Shown: positions 43,601 to 53,800 of the stretch, piece after piece
Position numbering within the stretch: the first letter of the stretch is position 1
How the letters are laid out: each line of letters starts with the position of its first letter
Assembly (NCBI GenBank): GCA_027972325.1
Contig: JAPMOS010000023.1
Span: 382,001 to 446,000, forward strand
Direction of reading: 5' to 3'
Source of the DNA: Paratrimastix pyriformis
Taxonomy: Eukaryota > Preaxostyla > Paratrimastigidae
DNA length: 64,000 nucleotides
Notes under the pieces: model-generated
What the model was told of the DNA's origin: nothing
Databases searched by the model: none
The model's input: only the letters and a program-made list of their open reading frames with translations
Position numbers and translations under genes: made by a program

Positions 43601-44356
43601 CCCCCCCGGACTCCGGGCCGCCCGCAGGCCCGGGGACGCCCCGCCATCATCTCCCTCCTCGGCCCGAGCCTTGGATGGAGTGCGGGCCTTCGAGGGGGTG
43701 GCCGTCCGCTTCGGGGTGGCCGCCGCGACGCGGAGGACGGGCCGTGGGGACGCGAGGGCGGCCAGGTTGCTGTCGGAGCACAGGTCGAACTCGTCGCCCG
43801 TCCCCAGGGCGATCCCGCACGAAGCTGGCCGCGGGCTTGGCTTGGCCCCGGCGGGGGAGGCAGCAGCCGATGTGGGCGGGGCCCGTGGGGTGGTGGGGCG
43901 ACGGGTCGGGGTGGCAGGGGCAGGGGCGGGGCAGGGCAGGGGCAGGGGCGGGGCCTCGTGGTCGGTCGTGGTCGGGCAGGACGGCCAGCGGGTCGTAGTC
44001 GTCTGTAGCGTCGGAATCTGCGAGCGCTCGACGGATCGCCTCCCTAAAAGAAGTGTGGGATCAAAACCAGGGAGGGGACACGCCGAACCTGATGATCCAG
44101 GTCTTCCCCGTTCCGGCGGCCCCGTCGAGAAGAATGATTCTTCGGCCCCCATGAGTCCGGACACGGCGAATCGCGGACGTCACAATTCTGAACAACGGTA
44201 AGGAGTCTGATGCGGAACCGCGACGACAGACTTGAGAAGATTATCAGCTCCGTAGAGTTGTGTCGTGGGCTGCTCCAGAGCAGAGCGCAACTTCATGCGC
44301 ACAACAATTTCTGGAGGGAAACACCCACCATTGGCCTGGTCCTGCTGCTCGGCCAT
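40644..44356 (-). CDS. ORC4: Origin recognition complex subunit 4 (ORC4) with large acidic insertion
   Basis: AAA+ subunit of ORC, which marks replication origins. Resolved exons: 44232-44356, 44089-44187, 43955-44043 and 43824 down to about 43030; the rest down to the stop at 40644-40646 is only approximately placed. Start MAEQQDQANGGCFPPEIV; ATPase entry LYGADNLLK, SAIRRVRTHGGRRIILL and Walker A DGAAGTGKTWIIREAIR. Exon 4 adds an intrinsically disordered segment of about 260 residues (TPSKARTPSKAR, long Asp/Glu run, then Arg/Lys-rich). Then LAPAARLPFDLT, a degenerate Walker B LVAVLDPLEAF, a YSLLETSPYYKRPGGCLILAA-like strand and SLEARVQSRFRCDIL, which matches the ORC4 sensor helix (LEKRVKSRFSHR in human). 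The C-terminal winged helix ends PSRFPEAELSRDQWA. Intron 43825-43954 begins with GC. Introns in 41000-43000 are GC-rich and their exact borders are uncertain. Confidence 0.78.
42224..42244. repeat. poly-G run in ORC4 intron
   Basis: About 20 consecutive G on the plus strand, hence a C run in the ORC4 transcript, in non-coding sequence between ATPase exons. Confidence 0.85.
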
Positions 44357-44411
44357 CGCTGCCGGACACGGTTCCAGCAAGATAGTGCGCTCAACCGGTG
44401 GCAATTGCGGC
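44357..44411. promoter_or_regulatory. Compact bidirectional promoter of ORC4 and formate-THF ligase
   Basis: Only 55 bp separate the proposed ORC4 start (44356, minus strand) from the formate-THF ligase start (44412, plus strand). No TATA box is obvious. Both genes must share this stretch or place promoter elements inside each other's 5' coding region. The 5' ends could shift if non-coding first exons exist. Confidence 0.5.
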
Positions 44412-47400
44412 ATGCTCCAGTTTTGGCATCTCGCTCGCTCGGCGAGCACTCAGCCACCAGATGTGGTAATTTCGCAAAGCGCGAAGCTTCTTCCAATTCA
44501 AACAGTAGCGAAAAATATTGGGCTTCTGGATGAGGAAATCCTGCCGCATGGGAGCACGGTTGCCAAAGTCAAGCTGGACGTACTGAAACGGCTTGCCGAT
44601 CGACCCAATGGAAATTACGTCGACGTGACTGCAATGTCTCACATTTTTTGGGGAATTTTCATCTGCTAAATTCGTTCTTCCTGCTGGATTATTAGCTCGC
44701 CAACCCCACTGGGCGAAGGCAAGACGACCACAACAATCGGCCTCTCCCAAGCGCTTGGAGCTCATTTGAAAAAGAAGGTCATGACTGTGATCCGCCAGCC
44801 CAGCCAAGGTCCGACTCGTCCTTGGCACCCTCACGGGCTACACCTTCACCCAGGTCCCACGTTCGGCATCAAGGGCGGTGCAGCCGGGGGCGGTTACTCA
44901 CAGATTGTACCCATGGAGGTCGGCGATTCGCGGCTCTTCTGAGATTTGAACCCATGGTGATTCCCCCCCTCGCAGGACATCAACATCCACCTGACGGGCG
45001 ATTTCCACGCAGGTCCGCGGGTCGTTGTCTCCCCCTGGGCGCTGGGTCGGGGCCAGTGCTGTGGCAGCACCACGGAATCTGGTGTGGTCCACTGACGGGC
45101 GCGTGTGGTGGTGGCGTGGGTGGCGTGGGTGGTGTGTGTGTGTGTGGGGGGGCGTGGGTTACAGTGACGGCGGCCAACAACCTGCTGGCGGCGGCCATCG
45201 ATGCGCGCATGATCCACGAGGCCGGCGCCACGGACGAGCAGCTCTTCAACCGGCTGGTGCCCGAGGGGCGGCCCTTCACGCTGCCCATGCTGCGCCGGCT
45301 GGGCCAGCTGGGCCTCGCGGGGCGCACCCGGGACCAGCTGAGCCCCGCCGAGCGGGCCCGCTACGCCCGGCTGGACATCGACCCGGCCTCGGTCACCTGG
45401 ACCCGGGTCATGGACACCTCGGACCGCTTCCTGCGCGACATCGAGATCGGCCGCGACCCCGAGGCTCGCGCCAAGGGATGCGCACGCCAGACGGCATTCC
45501 AGATCACCACAGGTCGGCCGCCCCACCCGAGCAGCCCTCGCACAAACCGCCTGGATATCCCGTGCCCTCACGTGCCGTTGTGGCCGCTCACTCTGTGGCT
45601 GTCGCGCTCCGCCTGGGCGCTGGCTGGCAGCCTCGGAGTGCATGGCCATCCTGGCCCTGGCCACCAGCCTGGCCGACCTGCGGGAGCGCCTGGGCCGGAT
45701 CGTGGTGGGGGTCTCCCGGTCGGGCCGCATGGTCACCGCGGACGACCTCGGGGTCGCCGGTGCCATGGCCGTCCTCATGAAGGAGTCCGCTCGCACCGCC
45801 ACCATGCACCCCCATGCACCCCCAGGCACCGCCATGCACCGCCATGCACCGCCATGCACTGCCCCAGCCTGCTGTTCTCGGGTGGTGGAGCGCTTCCACG
45901 ATCACCAGGGCCCCGGGGGGCGGCTGGGGGGGCGCCGCAGCACGATCATGCCCAACCTGATGCAGACCCTGGAGGGCACCCCGGCCATGGTCCACGCGGG
46001 CCCCTTCGCCAACATCGGTCCGCCCCTGCGCCCCCCCTGCACTGGCCATGATGGACCCGCATGAGTGTGTCATCTCCCATCATCGCCTCCACGATTGGGG
46101 GGCCTCTGCCTGCGGGGCGCAGCGCACGGGAACAGCTCGGTGGTTGGGGACCTCGTGGGCCTGAAGCTGGTCGGCCGGGACGGCTACCTGGTCACAGAGT
46201 CCGGCTTCGGGGCCGACTGCGGCATGGAGAAGGTCCCGCACTTGCCCCCTCCGCTCCATGGCGGACCTTGGTGGGGGGCCCCTCCGCTCCATGGCTGACC
46301 TGGGTGGGGGCCGGGTTGCGGCGGTCCGTCTGGTCTGCTGGGTGGTGGTTGGGGGGCCGGGGGCAGTTCTTCGACATCAAGTGCCGCATGAGCGGGCTGC
46401 GCCCCCAGGCGGTGGTCCTGGTGGCCACCGTGCGGGGCCTCAAGCACCAGGGCGGCGGCCCCCCCGTCGTCGCCGGCCAGCGCCTCCCCAAGGTCCCCAC
46501 AGCACCGACCCAGGCCGCACCTCGGCCACGCCAGCACCACCTGCCCCCGCCTGGTGGGCGCGGGATGCTCATCCTCTGCGGCCGCCCCTCCCCCTCCGGC
46601 AGGCCTACACGAGCGAGGATCTGGGGCTGCTGCGGCGGGGCCTGTGCAACCTGGAGCGCCACGTGCGGAACGCGACCCTCTTCGGGGTGCCCACCCTGGT
46701 GGCCATCAACTACTTCCCCACCGACACCCCCGCCGGTCCGCCCCCGCCCCCCGCAATGGGCCACAGCCCAGAGCCGCCCTCCAGGCCCACCCGCCGCCGA
46801 TCCTAACTAGCGGCCTCCTCATGGCGAGACGCGACGGCTCGAAAAGCACTACAGAGGCGAGCCCCCGAAAGCGAATAGGGCGGTTCCCCCTGGCCGGGCG
46901 CGCCCCGATCACCGCCACGCCCACCTCGTCTCACACCTGCCCGCCGCCCACCTCGCCTCTGATGCATCACCACCGCGCCTACTCGGGCTGGGGGGACGGT
47001 GGACTGGTGGTGGTGGGGGCTGCGCAGAGATTGAGCTCGTCCGGAAGGCGGCCCTGGCGGCGGGGGCCACCGACGCGGTGGTGGGGCGCCACTTCAGCCA
47101 GGGCGGCGCGGGGGCGGTGGAGCTTGCCGAGGCCACGGTGGCGGCCTGCCGGCGGCCGAGCCGGTTCGAGTACCTGTACCCGCTCGAGATGGGCATCAAG
47201 GAGAAGATCCACACCATCGCCACCCGCATCTACGGCGCTCGCGACGTCAAGTTCGCCCCCGCAGGTCCCCTCCCCTCCCCGCGCCCAACGCCCATATGCC
47301 CGTATGTCCATATGCCCGTATGCCCATATGGCCCATATGCCCATATGCCCGCCCGGGTCACGCCTGGTCCTTCCGGCCGCACCGCCCACGGGTACCTGCG

Positions 47401-47892
47401 TGGGGCCGGTTCGGTGCTGACGGGGGTTGCCGGTCGGGGGCTCCGTTTCCGTTTCCTTTGGGGTGGGGCTCGCCGGACGGCGGGGGCGGGGGGCGCAGCG
47501 GAGCGCAAGGTTGCCCTGTACGACCGGCTGGGGCTTGCGGGGCTGCCCGTCTGCATGGCCAAGACCCAGTACAGCTTCAGCCACGACCCGGCCCTGAAGG
47601 GGGCCCCCTCGGGCTACACGCTGCCCGTCCGGGACCTGACCGCGGCCGTGGGGGCGGGCTTCCTGATCCCCGTCCTGGGCGCCATGCAGACCATGCCCGG
47701 CCTGCCCACACGGTCCGCACGCACCCTGCAGCCCCTGTGGCTCTCTCGGGGCGATCTCCGCGACCGCGCTGTCCTCCCAAGCGGCCCGAGCGATATTCTG
47801 ACGGTGGCGGCGGCCCCGGTGGTGTGTGCAGGCCGGCCTTCTACAACATCGACCTCGACCCGGCCACGGGCCGCGTGGTGGGCCTCAACTAG
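44412..47892 (+). CDS. FTHFS: Formate-tetrahydrofolate ligase (monofunctional)
   Basis: ATP-dependent formylation of tetrahydrofolate, feeding the one-carbon pool. Exons: 44412-44635, 44696-44808, 44854-44918, 44976-45012, 45165-45512, 45631-45784, 45941-46017, 46123-46232, 46367-46492, 46603-46735, 47028-47264, 47499-47712, 47832-47892; 632 residues in frame. The P-loop is [15 protein letters not shown]. Other hallmarks: [127 protein letters not shown] and the C-terminal [17 protein letters not shown]. The length matches the stand-alone bacterial-type enzyme; there is no dehydrogenase/cyclohydrolase domain as in animal C1-THF synthase. Confidence 0.97.
47284..47350. repeat. CATATG-containing minisatellite in FTHFS intron
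   Basis: Degenerate repeats of CCCATATG (NdeI-like palindrome CATATG about seven times) in intron 47265-47498. Confidence 0.85.
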
Positions 47893-48235
47893 GCCCCCCC
47901 GACCTGCCTCCTGGGCGGGCCAACGAGGCCCCCCGCAGGTGGATGTGGATCGGCCCCATGTATAGCCAAGCATATATCGGCCTCCCCGCCGGTCGCCGTG
48001 GGGGAGGATCATGATGATTGTATCGATAGCGAGGTCTTGTACAGACGAGCCATGCGGCTCTTCAGAAGAGAAGAAGAATAACAGCATGTAGCACCACCAC
48101 CACCACCACCACGCAGCACCGCAGGACCAGTGGGCAGTGGGTGACAAGGGGATGGGTGGACACACCAATCCCGCCCCGCCCCCCGTCCTGGGCCTCCCAG
48201 GGCATGAGGGGCGAATGCGGGGGCTGCTCCTCCGC
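47893..48235. other. Convergent intergenic region
   Basis: 343 bp between the FTHFS and LRR stop codons. It has a (CCA)n tract near 48095-48112 and no coding sequence that I can support. Presumably the 3' ends of both transcripts. Confidence 0.5.
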
Positions 48236-50771
48236 TCAGATTCCGAAGCAGAAGCCCAGGCGCGGGGCGGCCCCGAGGGCCCTCCTGTGGGCCGGGGCGG
48301 GGGCCGCCGGAGGGGCCGCCTGGAAGAAGGGCGCCCGCACGGTCCAGCTGAGGGCCGGCCGGGTCCCGTCCATGTCGAGCCGCTCCAGGGCGGGCAGCCC
48401 CAGCTCAAGCTCAGCCTCGGGCGGGCGGCCCCCCCGGGCCGGGGGGGCATCCTCCTCCCCCTTGGCGGCCTCCGAAGAGCCCCGGTTGGCGGCCGGGGGC
48501 AGGGGAGACGCCTCGGGGCACCAGTCGGCCAGGCTGAGCAGCCCCAGGGTGGCCGGCCCGGCCAGGGCCAGCCGGGGGAGCCGCAGCCCCACCAGCCGCA
48601 GGGCCCGCAGCCCGGGCAGGGCGGCCACCAGGCCCAGCGCCTCGGCAACATCGCCCGGGGGCAGCCGCAGGGCTAGGGCCACCGCCCGGAGCGGGGCTGC
48701 CCCGCCAGCAGGCAGCGGAGCAAGGCGGGCGAGGGCCGGTCCAGCTTGGCCAAGTCCAGCATCTCCAGGGCGGGGGCGGGGCGGGGGCGGGGCGGGGGGC
48801 GGGGCGGGGGCGGGGCGGGGCGGGGGCGGGGCGGGGGCGGGGCGGGGGCGGGGCGGGGCGGGGCGGCACCTCCGGGCCCGCGGTCGCCTCCTCGGGGGCC
48901 CAGGCGAAGGCCAGCGGGTGTGCGCGGAGGGCGCACTGGTCGTCGAGGACCAGCTGGCGCAGCCGGGGGCTGGCGGCCACCTCCAGGCGGCCCGTCTGGC
49001 CGAGGCAGACCCAGAGCCGCGCCAGGCCGGGGCCGCCCAGGCGGAGCCACTTGAGGGGGGCCCCGACCACGGCCATGTGGAGGGTGGCCAGCGAGGGGGC
49101 CAGGGCGAAGGCCCGCCCGGGCCGGTCGTGGGGGTGCACCGTGTAGCGGACCCGGGTGAGGCAGGCCAGCCGGGGCAGCAGCGAGCCGTCGCAGAGGGCG
49201 GCCAGGTCGGCCCAGCCGCGGCACTGGACCCCCTCGAGCACCCGCAGGCTGGGCCACAGCCCCAGCGGCTCGGCCCAGGCCCCCAGGGACAGCCAGCCGA
49301 TCGCCCCCGCCAGCCGGCCCGGCCGGGCCATGGGGCAGGTGATCTCGAGGGTGGCGCCGCTGGGGATGCCCTGCATGCTGACCAGGGACGGGCACCGGAG
49401 CACCACGTGGGGCCGGACCGTGACGCCGGCGAGAGCCGAGACAGCGAAGGTGACCCGCTCGATGCGAGGGCCCTCCAGCACGATGGGGCTGCCCGGGGGG
49501 GCCTCGCCCAGGACCAGGGTCACCTGCCGCAGCCGCTCTCCCGCCACCAGGACCGCCGCGTCGCCGGGCGGGGGCCCGGCCACCCCCAGGCGGAGGCTCT
49601 CGAGGCGCCCCATCAGCCGGGGCGCGTCCGCCAGGCGGGGCGCGGGCTCGGCGGGGCCGGTGGTCAGCTCGAGGTGCCGCAGGGCGGGCAGTTCGGACAG
49701 GGCCAGGAGCAGGGCCGGCAGGGCGGCCCCCGGGACCTCCTCCAGCGAGGCCGACACGAGGGAGGGGGCGCAGCAGGGGGCGGCCAGCAGGTCGAGGAGG
49801 GCCCCCAGGCGGGCATCGTCCAGCCGGCTGGACATGCGGCACGTCAGCCCCTGCAGGGCGGTGCCCTCGTAGTCGGCCTTGTTGGGCGGGGTGTACTCCA
49901 TGCTGTCCAGGTGGGCCCAGCTGGCGGTGGGCCCCTGCGCATCGGGGGACTGCCCGTTGAAGGTGGCCAGGCCGGGGAAGAGGGCCCCCAGGTGCATCGA
50001 CCGGGGGACGGCCATCGGGCGCGAGAGCAGCCGCTCCGTGAGCGCGTCACGCACCTCGAGGGTGCGCAGGGTGGGGCAGGGCGCAAGGATGCGCAAGCAG
50101 GGCAGCGCGTAGGCGGGCAGCCGGAGGGACAGCGAACGCAGGGCGGTGCACGAGGCGGCCAGGGCCCGCATGAGGGGGTCGGGCTCCCAGCCCCCCGGCA
50201 GCGTCCCCACGGCTAGGTCCTCCAGCTGGGCCCCGAGCACCCCTAGGATGTGTGCAAGCGCCTCCATGCAGAGGCCCGCCAGGCTGGGCAGCCGCAGGGT
50301 GCGGAGCGTCGGATGTTCCCCAAAGGCGCGAGCCACCCAGCCCCCGTAGGTGGACACATCGGTGCCGCATTGCCAGAGGGCCCGCTTGGGGGAGAGCTCG
50401 AGTACCTCCAACTTGGAGCAGGGGCCCACAAGGGCCGCGATGGCGGTCGCGGTCGGGACGGGTGTGCCAACCTCAGTCAAGAGGGTATCGGAACGGGGAA
50501 AGGTGTCATCCTCTTCGCCCAAGTCTGGCGGGTCAATGTTGAAAGAAATACTCCGCATGCTGCCGAGGGTTAGCCTCCGGGTATGGCGGATGAGACTGAG
50601 GAAGAGACAATAAGTGCGGGTCGGGCAAATCGAACGGTTGATGATTTGCAAAAGAAGGTCCGCGGAAAGAGAGGAAAAAAGAGTGTCTTCGCCGAAAGAG
50701 GATTCGTCCAATTTCGGGAGCTTGGGCTGTTTCATCGAACGAGAATAAAAAACCGTAATCTCAACGACCAA
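48236..50771 (-). CDS. Leucine-rich repeat protein, F-box-like N-terminus
   Basis: One long exon from 50771 to about 48870 encodes roughly 630 residues. The N-terminus (LFSSLSADLLLQIINRSICPTRTYCLFLSLIRHTRRLTLG) looks like an F-box-type helical segment followed by irregular leucine-rich repeats (LEVLELSPKRALW, LRTLRLPSLAGL, LRSLSLRLPAYALPCLRILA, LRHLELTTGP, LRVLEGVQCRGWADLA). A GC-rich stretch 48755-48870 then looks like an intron (GAG|GTGCCG to CCTGGAG|ATG). A C-terminal part (LALRLPPGDVAEALGLVAAL, LRALRLVGLRLPRLALAG, ALERLDMDGTRPAL) ends at 48236. The exons around 48670-48760 do not join cleanly: the LRR-like reading EMLDLAKLDRPSPALLRCLL and the downstream LRRs are in different frames. Alternative start at 50735. 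Function unknown, possibly substrate recognition for a ubiquitin ligase. Confidence 0.7.
48770..48868. repeat. (GGGGCGGGGC)n tract in the LRR gene intron
   Basis: Simple GC-box-like repeat of GGGGCGGGGCGGG units, transcribed as CCCCGCCCC, between two LRR-coding segments. Confidence 0.88.
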
Positions 50772-50855
50772 AAGGAGATTCGAACAAAGCCCGGCCGGTC
50801 TTGATTTTTGGCGACGGCTTTTTGCCGACGCCGTGGATTATTTTCCCTGTGTTGA

Positions 50856-53800
50856 ATGAGTGACTTAATTGACTTGAAGAGGGCCATTCTTTTGCGCGAC
50901 ATTGGCGCCCTTCAGCAATTTTTCCGTCGATCTCAGAACAGCCAGGGGTTGGTGAACTGGGTTGACGAGGAAGGCCTCACACCACTTCATCACGCCTGTA
51001 CAAACGGATTTTCTGAGATCGCCACCATGCTCCTAAGCTATGGCGCACTCCCTGATTGTCGAGATCGGGTCCGTCACCGCGACACCACTTTCTCCTTTCA
51101 TTTCCGATGGATTCGTCGCAGGTTGGGCGGACCCCCCTCCACCACGCCTCCTTGCGTGGATTTGCCGAGACCTGCGCGGCTCTGCTTGCACGGAATGCGA
51201 GCCTGGAGGCCCAGGACAAGGTCCGCTCGGGGTCCGCTCGCGTCCCGTCCGGCTGACCGGCTCGCAGGATGGCCAGACGGCCCTGCACCTGGCCTGCCGG
51301 GGAGGCCATCTGGAGGTGATGCGGCTTCTGCTGGACCGTGGCGCCGGCATGGAGACCCGCTTCACCGTCCGCCCGCCCGCCCGCCCGCCCGCCCGCGGTG
51401 GTGGGCCCCGGGTTGCGCCCATCCCCCATCCTCCATCCCCCCATCCCTCGGTCATCTCCCTGGGCACAGGAGGGCGGCCGGGCCCTGCACCTGGCCGCGG
51501 TGCACAAGCAGGTTGGCGCCCTGAAGCTGCTCATCGAGCGGGGGGCCCTCCTCGACGAGCCCGACAAGGTCCCCACCCGTGACCCATGCCTCACCTGCCC
51601 CGTGCCCCCACCCGTGACCCATGCCCTACGCCGCCCTTGGCTGGGACACCCCTCCGCCCGCCGCCGAGCCGCACCGCAACCTCCCCGCATCCCCACCTCG
51701 CGGGTGCCCCGGCCGGGATGGGATGGGGACGCGTGCAGAAAGGGGACACCCCGCTGCACCGTGCCTGCCTGAAGGGCTCCCCGGAGGCGGTTGCGGTGCT
51801 GCTGGAGGCGGGTGCGGCCCCGGAGGCTGTCGACCAGGCCGGCTGGCGGCCCCTCCACCTGGCCTGCGTCCAGGGCAACATGGACGTCGCCGCCCTGCTC
51901 CTCGCCAGGGGCGCCCGCCTCGACGCGCCCTTTCCGGTCCGCACTCACCCCGGGCGGGCAGGGGGGGGGGGGGGGGGGGGGGGGAGGGTATGGGCCGATG
52001 GAGCAATGGGACTTTGGCCCGCGCAGTGCCTTGACGTTCCTGGGGGGTGCGGTGGGTGCCGTACTGTGCGGTGCCGTGCTGTGGTGTGGGCGCCGCCAGA
52101 ACGGGCTGCTGCCGCTGGGTATGGCCGCCCTGCGGGGCCACGTGGGCATGGCAACCCTGCTCCTCGACAGGGGCGCCCCCATCGAGGCCCAGGTCGAGGT
52201 CCGTCCCGCCCCGCCGCCCCGCCGCCCCGCCGCCCCACCGCTCCGGGGGATGGTGGCGTGTGTGGGCCATCCGCGGGTCACGACTGCCGGCCGTGGGCGT
52301 GCCCATTCCTCACGACGGCCTCTTCCATCCCGGCCGGGCGGGGGGGCTGGCTGACTGGGCGGGCAGGGCGGCGGGACGGCGCTGCACCTTGCCTGCAAGG
52401 AGGGCATGGAGGAGCTGGCCGCGGTGCTGCTCGACCGGGGCGCCGACATCGAGGCCCAGGCCAGGGTCCGCCACCACAGACACACACACCCACACCCACG
52501 CACACACGCCAGCCTCGGCCCCGTCCCCTGCCCTCCCCTTCCCCCAGCCCCCTCCTCCCCTCTCCCTCGCGGCGCTCCCCGCGGCTGCCGCTGGGCTCAC
52601 GGCGGCCTGCTGTGTGCTGTGCTGTGTGCTGTGTGTGCTGTGTGTGCTGTGTGTGCTGTGTGTGCTGTGTGCTGTGTGCTGCGGGGGGCGCCCATCCAGA
52701 ACGGGGCCCGGCCCCTCCACCTGGCCTGCGCCTACGGGCACATCGACTGCGCGCACCTGCTCGTCGCCCGGGGCGCCCAGCGGGGCCCCCAGGACCGGGT
52801 CTGAGGGCCCTCCTCCCCGTGGCCGCCCCCTCCTGTCCCTGTCTGCTGCTGACCCTGGCTGATCCCTGGCTGCCTTCCTGCCTTCCTCCACGGGTGGACG
52901 GTGGGCGGGTGGGGTCCGTGCAGGCGGGCATGCGACCGGCCGACTTCGTGCCGGCTGAGAAGCGACCCCTCTTCGACCAGCTCTGGGCGGTCCGCACCCC
53001 GCACCCCGCACCCCACACTCCACACCCGCATGGGCCAGCGCAGGCCAGTACGGCCGGCCGTGTGTCCGCTGGGCTGCTGACCGGGGGCCGCTTCATCCGT
53101 GGGGGCGGGCGGGGCGTCCAGGGCCGCTACGTGCGCACCAGGCGGCAGGAGGCCCCCGACCCGCGGGCGGCCGCCACTGGGCCGGCAAACATCCTCCCAG
53201 ACAGGCGCCGCCAGGGCCAGCAAGGCCAGGGTCAGGGGTCCCCTGCCCCCTCAAGCCAGCAGGCTGGCTCGGGGTTTGCCCCTGAGGGCGAGGCCACCGA
53301 CGAGGGACCGCCCGGGGCCCCGCAGCCCCAGCGGCCGCATGCCCCCCCACCGGGCGCCCCGGCCCCCACCCCGCAGCAGCAGCAGCAGCAGCAGCCCGAG
53401 CAGTCTCCGCCCGGCCAGGCCGCCCCCACGTCGCCCGGGGGCCGGAAGGCTTCGCCCCGCCTGGGGCCACTCCTGGTCGGGGGGGCCGCCGGGCCGGGGG
53501 GCCGCTACGTGCCGCGGGTCTCGAGCCCGCTGGCCCGGGTGCCGCCCCTCTCGGCCCAGCCGCCCAGCCCCTCACCCCCGCCCTCACCGTCGCCCCCGCC
53601 CACCCCAACCGCCGGCGCTCTCGAGGCGGCCGCCGCCATCCCGCTGCCCGCGCCCCAGCCCCAACCCCAGGCCCGCCACCCACCCTCGGCCGAGGCTGGG
53701 ACGGGGGCGACCTTCATGGGCGCCGGGCCGGCCCTGGGCGGCGCCGCGGCCCTGGCCCTGACCCGTGGGACGGGGCCCGCCCCCTTCGGCAGCGGCTCCC

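Noticed and set aside
44210-44533. Plus-strand ORF over the ORC4 first exon
   Set aside because: Antisense to ORC4 exon 1; the FTHFS start at 44412 and its family-like N-terminus explain the downstream part.
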